64,000 bases of DNA, from the NCBI GenBank assembly GCA_030549175.1, contig JAUKUA010000008.1:62001-126000 (forward strand), given 5' to 3'. Position numbers and translations under genes: made by a program. This DNA is from Lasiosphaeris hirsuta (Eukaryota > Ascomycota > Sordariomycetes > Sordariales > Lasiosphaeriaceae). Shown here piece by piece: positions 10,561 through 20,865 of the stretch; the first letter of the stretch is position 1, and each line of letters opens with the position of its first letter. Under the pieces are notes generated by a model. It saw only the letters and a program-made list of their open reading frames with translations, was not told the DNA's origin and searched no databases.

Positions 10561-13500
10561 TTCCTATCGCCTGATATCAGAGTGAAGACGCATGGTTATG
10601 ATGACCGGAAATCACGTGGGAGAAGGAGGAGCTCTGGCCGCCAAGCATTGGGGCTTGATGGTTTCGTGCGTGAATCGGAAAGGAGGATGACCTCTGGTGG
10701 AAATCTCCGATTCGAAGAACGTAGTCTCGTCGACGCCGTCGAGATCCGAACACGCGCATTTTCATCCCTTTGTGCCAACGAGGCTGACATCCGGCGATCC
10801 AGCAACCCCAAACTACAACTTCAGAAAGACAGTGACTCAGGGTAGTCTGCACACCCCTGAGTATCTTTTTGATTTCCTTTTTTGGCCTAGTTTGTTTTTG
10901 ATGTGGTTCAAAATGCTCGGCTGGTTCGCCGCCACCACCACCTACCCTCCCGCATGACAAAATAAGAGAATGTCTCTATGTACTATGTCAAATGTCTACA
11001 CTAAACCTCCATATATAGCTCCAACCCTGCCATAATTCTTCTAGGTGTCCCACGTCTGTCGTCACGGCATTTTCGCCGCGTGGCTAATTGCCACGAATTA
11101 ATTGCCAACCACGGCAATTACCTTCTCGCAACCGCCGCACCACGCCGTCAAACGCGGCTGATTGTTTCTAGTAGATGGCACTCGCTCCAGTAATCCCCAG
11201 CGCTAATAAGCAGTAGTGATGGCGTCCAATAGCGCAGTAGATCATGCGAGCGATTCCGAGGCGCCGCCACTGCCGCCGCCGCTATCGAGCCCCCCTGCGG
11301 ACTACGTCCTCTCTGGGCCGACCTTGTCCGCTAGTCAAGGAAGACTTCCACTCGTTCTAGTGGATGGAGAGGTCTCTTGAGGATGAGGATCGCTATCTAC
11401 AGTACCAAGAGTTCGAGAGGGTTACCGCCTTGTGTGGCAGACCGCGAGGATCAACAGAGCTCAGCCCCAGCCGAGTGGCGCCGAGGCTCACGCAGCCTTT
11501 GTCGACGGTACCAACTGCTACGGCGCCCCTAAGCTAACGAGGCAGGGCGAGGGGCTTGCGCGGCAGACCGGTATGGCGCCCTCGATTATGAGAAACCACT
11601 CGCAGTGGGAGGGCGTTGCCCTCGATGAGGGTAATCAACAGCCATCGAGGACAATTAACGGCCTATCCAGTATGGGAGAACCGTCGAACGGAGTTGTTGC
11701 CGCCCGGAGGGCAGGGCCGCCAGGGGAGGGTGTGCGAGACCCTCAACACCAAAGGCCACGAGAGGCGGCATCACGAAGACTGCCGGCACACGCCAGACCA
11801 TTCGCGGTGCGAAGAAGGCCGGCAGCACACGCCAGTCCACCTGCCTAGAGAGCATTGTCGTTGCCGCCACTGCCGGCGCCGCTGAGGCAGAGGATTAAGT
11901 GGGCCGAATGGTAGTTTGGGCTAATCAGTGGGTCGGAGATAGCGCGATAGATCAATTCACAAGGTTGTTAATTAACTACGTCTGCAAAGGTGTCTATTCG
12001 GCTTTCCAGAGCACTGTCCATCTTGGTGTCCGAGACTCGAGATCGCTGGCTGGCGCTGGCTGGCGCTGGCGCTGGATGGTGTGGTCTGAGAGCCTTATCG
12101 ATAGGGTTGACCGCCTTCCAAATATGGAAGTTTAAGTGGGGCATAGTATGGGGAGACATTCGACATAGTACATAGAGACATTCTCCAAATGACACCAAAA
12201 CGCTTAACCCCCCGCACAATAGATACCTAGGTACTTGACGACCCGTTGCCACGAACTCCAATTATAACGACACCACGATAGCTTGTTCTATTCGCAAGAA
12301 ATTAAGTAAACAGCTTCAGGGTTGTCTATGCTATCTTTTCCAATTCCTGTTGGTTTGTTTCGTGGAATTTTGGGTGAAGAGTTGCACACTTGAACTTTTG
12401 CTGTACCAATTTTTTTGTCATGAAGGAGCCTACCTACCTAGGTGCCTTACACAGACACGATAATAAATAGACACGGAACAAAACCTGCATTCACACCTCT
12501 AGGTTTGTCCAATCTGATCAATGGGCACCGTATTTGGACAGGAACCATTAAATAGTTGAACAACTCGACAAACGGATACGCCAAGGAAAGGGCAGAGTCT
12601 CTCATGAGATGACTCCATAGGTGCATATGCCGACCCTCAATTGTCCGCACGAGCAGCTCGTCATTACAGTCAAATGCAGGCGCCATAAGTCTCTACCCAC
12701 TGAAGCTGCAGCAGCTGCTCGTCCATGAAATGTTATGTCCAGGAACCCCTTCGCCGCAATTCTCACAGGAGAGACCGAGGTCTTCAGAATGAATTGTATT
12801 CTAAATCGGCTGTCCGACTGTCTAGCTCGGACGCTGTTGCCAAGTTCACGACGTCGCTGTACCTCACGACCGACTTCGAGATGACGATGACGCGCCTGAA
12901 GCGCGGCCGACAGGCGTTCCGGATCCTGGCCAGCGAGCTGTGGAACTAGATGAGCTCGGACGAGGATGTGCAGCTGGTAGGGTAGTAGATCAAGTGGCGA
13001 GAGGGCCGAACTGGCGCCAAGGCTTGGCAAGACGGTCCCGACGGAACCGAGGGAAGTCACAGCAGAAGGTTGTTTTTCGACTCGAAGGGAAGCGAGGGCC
13101 GCGCGTTGCGCAACAACTCGCGGACCAAGGTATTTCAAGATGAAAAAAACGCCGCAGTCTATCCTGTTAGGAAAACCCTCGGTGGGTCGCACCATGATCG
13201 GGTCAGTGGTGTTGCTCGCGCTTCGGCCACCGTTCGCGAGGTGACGATATTACTGTCTAGGTATGTGTTCTTCGAGTGAGCGCCATCTGTCAGATGCAGA
13301 CATCGACATATTGTCACTCTAAAGGTTTCTGATCGGTAATGGGGATCTCATTCATGTTCCAGAGAAGTTTCTTTATCTAGGCTTTGATTCATTAGGTATG
13401 CAAACGAACTGATACGGTCTCCCATTGCGGAACAAACCGAGCCTCCATCGACCGCGACAGCCCTCATGTGACCTTCCAGCTTCCGTCACGCATCCGAACA

Positions 13501-13659
13501 GAGGCCGCTAGGTCTTCGTGCCACTGTCTACCTACAACCGCTAGACCGCGAGTTGAGGAGACCGAGTGCGAGCGCTCTATTTCTGAAACACTTCCTGGAC
13601 AGCGGGGGTGTTGAACCAATCTACCTGCGCTTGGCGGATGTCTACCGGAGGCAGCCGAG
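10561..13659. other. Gene-poor stretch with open but unassigned frames
   Basis: A GC-rich island at 11220-11900 has a plus-strand ATG at 11220 followed by a Pro-rich segment and two early stops. In the 11616-11885 frame, a His/Cys-rich tail (several His-x-x-His and Cys-x-x-Cys pairs) resembles a degraded zinc-binding module. A frame at 12602-13195 on the minus strand and plus-strand frames over the same bases could not be decided. At 12046-12075 a GCTGGC microrepeat occurs. No gene is called. Confidence 0.4.
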
Positions 13660-15995
13660 TTAGAGATGGCCCTGCAATTGCGAAAGCATCGGGAGCATAC
13701 CGTCATCTATCATGCCAATATGAGATTTTTGTATCTGTAGCAGCTTTCTCGACGACGGCGTGTACTTCGTCCAGATTTCGACTGCGGGCGGGCTTAGATG
13801 GAGGTTCTGTGATTTTGAGAGTGGCTGCTTACCCCCTGAGTTGCGGCTGTTGATGAAGTTAATGTACATGTCCTGGTAGGTTTGGGCGAAGACGTCATAT
13901 TCCGTGCTGTTTGCGTTCCCGAAAACGTAGACCAGATTGGTGCCGTGATAAACTAGTGCGCCGTGAGCTGGGGGAACTTGAAGGCATTTTGGAGCTCCCG
14001 GCCTGGCACCTACCGCCGAGCTCTCGAGCAGCGCCCCCGGAGGGAACAGGCTCGTTAAAGAAGTAACCATACGTGTTCTTCCCCTTGCGGGAGTTTTCCG
14101 TCATGAGGAGCTTCATGTGGGAGCTGAAGTAGGCATCTGTGAATATGAGAGACAGGCGGTCAAATAGGGGGAGACCTGTCTTGAATGGCCCTTCAAAAGT
14201 TGTATCGTTTAATGGGTAGTGATACCAGGCGTCTAGTTCCGCGAAGAAATCGTCTGACCATGTGAGGTTGTTAAGTTGCGTCGTAGCAAGAAACTTGTTT
14301 GTGACGGGATCTTCCTGCTCAGCTACCGGCGTGACTGTGCGCTGACTTGCAGCGAAGACTGACCCATCTTGGGCCATGCGACCCACTAGACGCAGAGGTT
14401 AGAGGGCTCTTCCATTAGCATCTTGGGTGGAGATGGGGCTGACTGATGATGGGAAGCGCTGTGAAGTTCCCGCTGCGGATCTTGACGGACGGCCGTTGAT
14501 CGAACCGGCTACGGGCGTCAATAATGACAGGGAATGCGTCTCCGGGAAGAATAGTCGCAAGTTTCAAGGTCACATTGAACAGTGCCTAGGATGAGCGGTC
14601 AGCATTTCCTGGGCCTGAAAACCCTCGGGCGGTGGAACATACCTGCTCTGGAATGCTTCTGAGGCAGGCTAGCTTGTCCGGTGCAGTATTACAGTTCGTA
14701 AGGCTTAGGAGGTTAATCCAAGTGCGAGGGGTGCACTCGGATATCGTAGTCGTCGTTTTCCTGCCCTTGGCTCAGCTCTGGACCCCTAGGTCAGTGTGGT
14801 GAGAAGCACCGGTACACTGCTTACATTGGGCCTGTACAAGAGTCTAGGATGCCGGCCGATGGTTTGAGGTCTCCTTTGTTGAGATAGAGCATCTCCATCT
14901 CCAGCATTGTGGCTCCATATGACTGCCCCCAGACAGTGATTTTGCTCTTGTCGCCACCCAAGACCACGAGATTGTCCGAGATGAAGTCCATCGCAAAGAA
15001 GTGGTCGAGAATGCCGGCGTTGAGGTCCTGCAGCGGACTATCGGGTCCGCAAAGGAAGCCGAACACATTCAGGCGGTAATTACTAATTACACATTCCCTT
15101 AGCATGGAACCTTAGCATGGAATTCGTGGGCATACGAGGCAAAGGTAAGAACCTAAGCTGTGAGGGGCTTACGGCGCGACGACCATGACAGGTTGACCTA
15201 TCTGCACGCTGCGCTGGACGAACTTAGTAAAATCCCAGGTACTGGCGCCTAGACATGAATTGAAACGGTCAGCTATTCTCGTAGGCATCTTTGCCAGATC
15301 GGAAGAGAGCCTTACAGCCCCATCGAAAACCTCCTGACTGGTACCAACCGGACCCCGTTAGCGCTATTGGGGTGTTCAAGGAGCTCCCGCTATTGTTGGA
15401 GACTCACGAATGGCCAAACAACTACTGGCAACTTCCCGCTGGCGCCTTGTGGGCGATAAATCTAGATCATCCCATTAGCTGGCGCAGCGAAGGTGTTTCT
15501 GATGCTAGCTAGCTAGGTGGATAACATACGTTCATGGTCAAGCAATCTTCGCTCAACGGTCCGCCGGGGGGGTCAAAAGGAGATGAAGGGATGGCCGTCT
15601 TGAGGAAGATCGGCGCGATCTGCGCAAAGGTTAGCGTTAGGCGTCTCGGGAGGTGACCGCTGCACGCAAGACCCTACAGCGCCCCAGCAGCAATTGCCTG
15701 GTCTGGTTGCGTTGATTGTTCGGGCAGACCGAGGGGCCGCCCTAGGAGCTTGGAACCGAAGGTCACCGGTTGGTGCCGCGGCAAAAGGAACCCCGAGCCA
15801 TTTGTTGACCCCATTGTCGGTGAACCCCTGTACACAGCCCACCGAGAGGGCTATATCGTTTGGACCATTACACTGGCCTTGCCCCTGACCTTTGTCGGCC
15901 TGAGAGCTGGAGGCTGATGCACCATGGGCGGCTGTTGCGACTGACAACAGGGCCACAAGCAGCAGGGAAGAGATGGGGAACCCAGCGTGGCGCAT
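13660..15995 (-). CDS. Secreted type-B carboxylesterase/lipase, 10 exons
   Basis: Exons, all with GT-AG borders and in phase: 15995-15678, 15619-15530, 15461-15408, 15337-15316, 15248-15173, 15082-14825, 14760-14643, 14585-14444, 14385-14014 and 13967-13660. They give 585 residues, the usual size of alpha/beta-hydrolase esterases of the COesterase family. A signal peptide occupies about residues 1-26. Motifs in order: Gly-Val-Pro-Phe-Ala...Leu-Arg-Phe; Ser-Glu-Asp-Cys-Leu-x-Met-Asn; a Gly-Gly oxyanion loop (Ser-Gly-Gly-Phe, near 155); Asn-Tyr-Arg-Leu-Asn-Val-Phe-Gly-Phe-Leu; the nucleophile elbow Gly-Gln-Ser-Tyr-Gly (Ser about 241); the acid in Ala-Gln-Asp-Gly-Ser-Val-Phe (Asp about 366, often Glu in the family); and the His in Val-Tyr-His-Gly-Thr-Asn (about 491). 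It should hydrolyse carboxylic esters outside the cell; the substrate is unknown. Exon 4 is a 22-base microexon carrying the oxyanion loop. No stops or frameshifts were found, unlike its neighbours. Confidence 0.85.
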
Positions 15996-16879
15996 GTTTG
16001 GGTTCGGTAGGGGGTAGTAGTACAGGATAGCGAGATACCGGTTTGATTCGTTTTAGATGGAGCTTAGAACCCCGAAATGACGTGAAGCCTAGTAACCAGG
16101 GAGTTGGGAACGCAGTGTGGGCGGGGTCGAACCTTGGGAGTCGGGATAACATATATTCCGTTGGTTCAGTCGATTTCCGTAAGCGCATCAATGATATCGC
16201 CCTGTCCTATAGTGTTACCCCTCCCAACAAAACACAGCTGGAGACTGCCAGGGCTGCAAACACGGCAGGTCGGTCAGTGCTGGATTCGGAAGCCGATTCA
16301 ATTTTCTGCACGGGTCATCGGCTCAAGACCCGGACCATGAAGCGCGGGGTCCATCGTGGTCCGTGCTCTCAAAGGTCGCCTCGCTGCTAATACCTTCATC
16401 CGTTAAAATATTCCTAGACTACTACCCAGATTATACCAGCGCTCCTTACTAGATGCTAGAATATAGTCCATTGGACCGTCCACGAATACTCGCAACTCCA
16501 GCTCACCTTTGAGAGCGACAGACTGCCAGCGCTAGCCGTCCTAGCCCAGCGCATGCGCGAGCTAAGGAAGGACGACGAATACGTTCAAGACTCTGGGAAA
16601 GACTCTCTTGTTTGACCTCCTCTACATAGTATGTCTTACCCAGTACCAGAATCAGCGACTCGCCATCGGCAGGCCCGGGAACATCCTCGGCATCGCACTA
16701 TCCGTCCTGGTCCTAGGCGTCGATACCGGGCAAAGTCGGGTGGAATACCTACTGTCGTGTTCAAGGAGGTTTGGAAGTGCATTCCAAGGTGGTAGAATGC
16801 CTTGGTTGTACAAATGAGGGTGGCTGTAAGAGTCAGTAATTTATAGGTACAGAGAGGGTCCGATTTTTCCAGTTGCCAG
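15996..16879. other. Intergenic stretch, nothing recognised
   Basis: This lies upstream of the esterase and of the membrane protein at 16880. Short frames only. It could hold the divergent promoters of both, but I can place no specific element. Confidence 0.4.
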
Positions 16880-17338
16880 GTGGCGACCCCTACCAAACCA
16901 AAACTAACCTCCACGTCCCTCCGCCGAACAGCCCTCTACCTCCTCCCCATCACTACCGCCGCTCTCCTCCTCTCCGCCCTCCTCTCTGCCCTCCTCTCTG
17001 CCCTCCTCCCCGCATGGAATTCCCAAGCCCAAAACCACGGCTCCGACCTCGAACACTCCCTCCTAGCCTGCAGCACCACCCGCTCCCAAACGCGCGCTCT
17101 CTCCTGCAAATTCAACATCTTTTACTTCGCACGGCAAGCTCCGCCGTGCTGCGGCACATCCCTCCTCTCTCCCCTCCTCCCCCCCTCTTCCAACTCAAAC
17201 TCTAACGAGAGAGAGCGGCCATTCTACACCTACCCGCACCAACGAAACCACACCGTCCCCCTCTCGACCGCCCTCCGAGGAGAAACAACCCTCTACACCA
17301 ACTGGGAATACCACGTCACGCACTGCACGCTCATATAG
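16880..17338 (+). pseudogene. Truncated single-pass membrane protein with Glu-Tyr-His-Val-x-His-Cys motif
   Basis: The 152-codon frame starts at ATG 16880. Its Leu-rich membrane helix (about residues 20-42) includes a Leu-Ser-Ala repeat. The luminal part has Cys pairs, then Pro-Phe-Tyr-Thr-Tyr-Pro-His, and ends with Thr-Asn-Trp-Glu-Tyr-His-Val-Thr-His-Cys followed by a stop. I recall a widespread fungal family with a Cys-rich loop and this Trp-Glu-Tyr-His-Val-x-His-Cys motif, usually followed by 20-40 more residues. Here the protein stops three residues after the motif, so it looks 3'-truncated. The role of the family is unknown to me. It may still be expressed. Confidence 0.5.
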
Positions 17339-17701
17339 ATATAGATGCATCGGCCGCATACAGTCAGGGGGTAGGTTAATAGCCATTTAGATAACTAAAT
17401 GCATACAGAGCATTGTAAAAAGGTGTTGTTAGATAGGGAGATGGGGATAGAGGAGGTGTTTTCTCCAGCCGGCTATTGTCGGACCGTCTTATAACTTTTC
17501 ATGCAGAAACATGCGTTGCTGTCTCGCGTGGGTGACCAACAGGATGTAAATAACAACTGTCCCGGACAGAGTGATTAATAGTATATGAACCTTGCGCCAA
17601 GACCCTTGATGGATTCTCGACATCTAAACAACTACTCTTTCAGCCAACCCCAAACTGATCAAACCAACCCTCCACCAAACTACCATCAAACCAACCTTTA
17701 A
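17339..17701. other. Intergenic stretch, nothing recognised
   Basis: About 360 bases of AT-rich sequence before the eEF1B-gamma fragment, with no open frame of note. Confidence 0.4.
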
Positions 17702-18152
17702 ATGACCTCCGTCGGCACCCTCTACACCCTCACCAAACCCATCATCCACCCTCGCTCCAGCTTGGTATTTCTCCGCTCCCATCCCTCCCCTCCAACTCTC
17801 CTTCTCACCCACTAACCCCTCGCTACTATCTAGGCGTTAGCAATCTCCTCCCTAACCTCCCAACCTCTTACCCTCCCCCCCTTCAACTTCGGCACCGACA
17901 ACCGCACGCCCACTTACCTCTCCAAATTTCCCCTCGGCAAGACCCCCCCCCGCCTTCGAGGGCGCCGACGGCTTCCTCCTCACCGAAATAACGCCATCGC
18001 CCAATACCTCGCCGACACTTCCCCGGACTCGTCCCTCCGTAATCAGCTCCTCGGCTCCACGCCGCAAGAGCGCGCGCGCATCCAGCAGTGGCTGTGGTTT
18101 CCTCATCAGCATTTAGAGCCTACGTTGACGACGCTTTGTTTGTGGAGGCGGT
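17702..18152 (+). pseudogene. Translation elongation factor 1B-gamma, N-terminal (GST-like) fragment
   Basis: An ATG at 17702 opens a segment matching the start of eEF1B-gamma (Gly-Thr-Leu-Tyr-Thr). From 17833 the GST-like domain continues: Leu-Pro-x-Phe-Asn-Phe-Gly-Thr-Asp-Asn-Arg-Thr-Pro-Thr-Tyr-Leu-Ser-Lys-Phe-Pro-Leu-Gly-Lys. After a frame change come Phe-Glu-Gly-Ala-Asp-Gly-Phe and, after another, Ala-Ile-Ala-Gln-Tyr-Leu-Ala and Leu-Leu-Gly-Ser-Thr-Pro-Gln-Glu-Arg-Ala. The first shift lies in a C9 run at 17944-17952, the second near 17990. The C-terminal half of the roughly 410-residue protein is absent. eEF1B-gamma is a core gene, so an intact copy must be elsewhere; this is a displaced partial duplicate. 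Confidence 0.75.
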
Positions 18153-18763
18153 GAGACCCGAGGTTTGGGATGCGATGCCGACGCACTTCTTCAACCCGGC
18201 GAATGAAAAAGGCTCCGGATTGGTGGCATTCAGGGCATCCATGGCCGGGATGAACCGAGTTGAGTTCCAGATCTCGTTCGACCTGTCCCCCCATGGCAGG
18301 CAGTGATCGGCCGTGAACATGATATTCGGTCCCATTATGATGCCTGTACAGTTTTTCTAGGGTGATGTGACCTTGCTGATGGTCACGTATATGCCCCGGT
18401 GCGGATTGCGGGGTCGATGCCACGGATGCCAAAGCTCTCCAGTTGAGCGTCGAAGGCGGAGAAAGTGATGTTGGGGTCGACGGGGCGCAACAGCTCGTTG
18501 TACTCGATGCGTATCCCAACGGGCTCAATGGCCTTAACGGGCTCGGTGACGGGTGGCGGCGGCGGTGATGTTTCTGGTTGTCCGATCTGGCCGATCTCGG
18601 GGTTGAGACCGAGGAGCACCGCGATACTGGCCACAACAACAGCGATGAGGATTACAACGCCGGCGAAGGAGATGAATCCACGCCCGTCTCCTCGGGGTCG
18701 CGGTTCATCCCCGCGCCCCTCGAGAAGGGGCTCGTCCTCTCGCGCGGCAGGCGGGTCGTTCAT
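18120..18763 (-). pseudogene. Type II membrane trypsin-like serine protease, 3'-truncated
   Basis: ATG 18763 starts a charged cytoplasmic segment of about 32 residues. A helix follows (Val-Val-Ile-Leu-Ile-Ala-Val-Val-Val-Ala-Ser-Ile-Ala-Val, about residues 35-52), then a Pro-rich linker. In a second frame (18335-18120) appears Ile-Met-Phe-Thr-Ala-Asp-His-Cys-Leu-Pro-Trp, the catalytic-His strand of trypsin-fold proteases (normally Thr-Ala-x-His-Cys). Next comes a Phe-Ile-Pro-Ala...Pro-Glu-Pro-Phe segment. The change of frame near 18335-18390 could be an intron. The catalytic Asp and Ser regions are missing: the gene ends where the eEF1B-gamma fragment on the other strand begins. I infer a breakpoint near 18150. 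Confidence 0.55.
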
Positions 18764-18962
18764 TTTCTTCTTCGGCTGCTATTTCAGGAAAGTCAATCGG
18801 TTGTCTCGACGCTGTCCAAGAACCTAAGATATGTAGAAAGACTCGGGCGCCGCTTTAGGTTCAAATATTGGCCGGCCAGGAGTTGAGTACGGCCTCCCTC
18901 GAAAAAAAAAAAACCTGTAGGTCCGCCACCACCTGACACAACTTCCGTGAGGACAACCGCAG

Positions 18963-19751
18963 ATGGATGGCACATCAACGCTGTCACTAATTAGCAGCAA
19001 CGCGGAGGGATCCTCACTGATATTTTGTGGCTGCGTATCAGGATATCAAGTGATGGGGCAGATTGGTGTGGTTATATTGGCTGTATTTGCCGATGTTGGA
19101 GGTTCTCTCCCACGGCCGTTTGTCTATCTATTTGTGGCTGCTGGTCTGGTCTTTGCGGGCCTGGCGGTCTTAGGAGGTCAGGCCCCACAATTTCCCTCTT
19201 CTGGAACTCTTTTTTCGAAGGTCCCGCAGCCATTGGGCCTTTCGTGCGCATAGCGAAGAGACTGCGTCTCGCAGGGCAGTCTGTATTGCTATCCCCATGT
19301 ACCAGCAACGTCATATCCGGAGCGTTGCTCGCAGGGCAACAGTGCCATTTCCTCCTACTTGCGGCGGCATTCATGGCTAGAATCGCCGAGATCTTCCTCT
19401 CAGCGCTACATTCCAACGTCCCCTTTTGCACTGACGCAAACATACGCGGGATATATGGCCAGCACTACCACTACGTTGGCAGTGATGTCCATCATGATGG
19501 TTGTGCTGCTGGCGTCGCTGGTGTTTTCGCGGTGGCTGTACTTGCCTGTGGATCCGTGGACGCTAGCGGGGGCTATCTATTATGTTTCGGAGTCATCACA
19601 GCTGAAGGATGATTTGTGTGGTCGGAGACTGGCCTTGATAGACGAGACGAGTCGTAATGACGAGGTGAAGACAGTGGATTGCCAGTTATTTTATGGGAGG
19701 CTAGGAGGGGATGGGGAGACAGAGGATGGTCTTAGAGGTGGAGAGAGTTGA
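18963..19751 (+). pseudogene. DUF3433-type membrane protein fragment
   Basis: Several hydrophobic helices are spread over two frames. The second half reads Ser-Asn-Val-Pro-Phe, then in another frame Gln-Thr-Tyr-Ala-Gly-Tyr-Met-Ala-Ser, a helix (Met-Met-Val-Val-Leu-Leu-Ala-Ser-Leu-Val-Phe), and Leu-Pro-Val-Asp-Pro-Trp-Thr-Leu-Ala-Gly-Ala-Ile-Tyr-Tyr. This order is that of DUF3433, a fungal membrane family whose members are often over 1000 residues. The frame change is at a CCCCTTTT run (19420-19427), as expected from one inserted or lost base. Only the C-terminal part of such a protein is present. The family function is unknown. Confidence 0.5.
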
Positions 19752-20865
19752 CAATGACGGGGGTTCGATATGATCTCAACGTGGTTAGAAGGGGGGGTGA
19801 GGATATTTTAATGCGGTGTTCTCAGATGGAACAGGGCTGCATAGGAGTGCGAAGGGATATGAGGTAGATACTGTATTAGCCTCATTCAAGACATGTTGCA
19901 AACTAAAGTCTTACTAAACTTCTAGGCACAGTTTCGATGGAGAGACAAGTTGCTCTGTGGTTTCTCTGGTACACATCCGATAGCTTCGCATACTATTACG
20001 CCTAGGGGACAAGCCAGTGCCACAACCGGTTGCCCATACACCCACACTTTCACAGAAACTTACACCAAAATGGAGAACTGAGTCGAATCTCGATCCTTGA
20101 AGAGCTGAGATTTTCGACTTTAAACGTAACACTGACGGATGGCCTTTGGCTCGCCTGTTAGTGTTATAACAACCAACTGAACATGAATCTGTAGCATATC
20201 CTGGTGAGCCCCGTCACTGTACCAATGTTCGAAGTGCTGTTTCTGTAGACCCCGCCCGCGGCGGCGTCAAAGCACCAGTGTCCAGTGTCGGTCAGCCTAT
20301 GCTGTGTAACATCGGCAAGAACGCCTATCGTCCGCCGGTGTGGCAGCAACCAGCTGCAGCTTCCTCCCAGCATCCACCCCGCCTTGGGCTTTCTGAAACG
20401 GCGTAAGACTGCAGCAAGCTCATCACGTGCAGTGTACAAGATGAACCCAGCGAAATTTGCTGCCCAAGGCAATTACGCCTAACCATGGTAGCTTTCTCAA
20501 ACGGCGAGGCAAAATCCTGGGCAGTTAGTCACCTTATATTTACTGCTTTCGTAGACGATGTGGATATAGTCAGATATCTCTCTCCCCTGGACTGTTTCTT
20601 GTCTTATCGGTGCAGGACGACGCTGCACCCTTCCGTTAAAGCCACCACCTCATCGACTTCGGTGACGCCACGGTGACACAGGAACAAAGTTGCGCACACC
20701 CCCGCCTAGCGGCGGTGAACAGCAGAGAATCATGGAGTAAGGCCGCGGACGCGTGAGCTGAAATGGCGCGCGTCAATTTTTCCTTTCCTACATGCCACCC
20801 TTGTCGCTGCTTGGGCATCGCTGACCACTCCATTGCATACTAGCCAACAAGTCTCAAACTTCCTC
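19752..20865. other. Intergenic stretch with unassigned minus-strand frame
   Basis: A minus-strand frame of about 100 codons (20164-20472) opens with TTG and has a protein-like composition, but no family was recognised. Nothing else stands out. The last part would contain the promoter of the gene at 20866. Confidence 0.35.

Noticed and set aside
12602..13195. 197-codon minus-strand frame as a gene
   Set aside because: The plus strand is equally open in pieces, neither has a domain, and the start is not supported.
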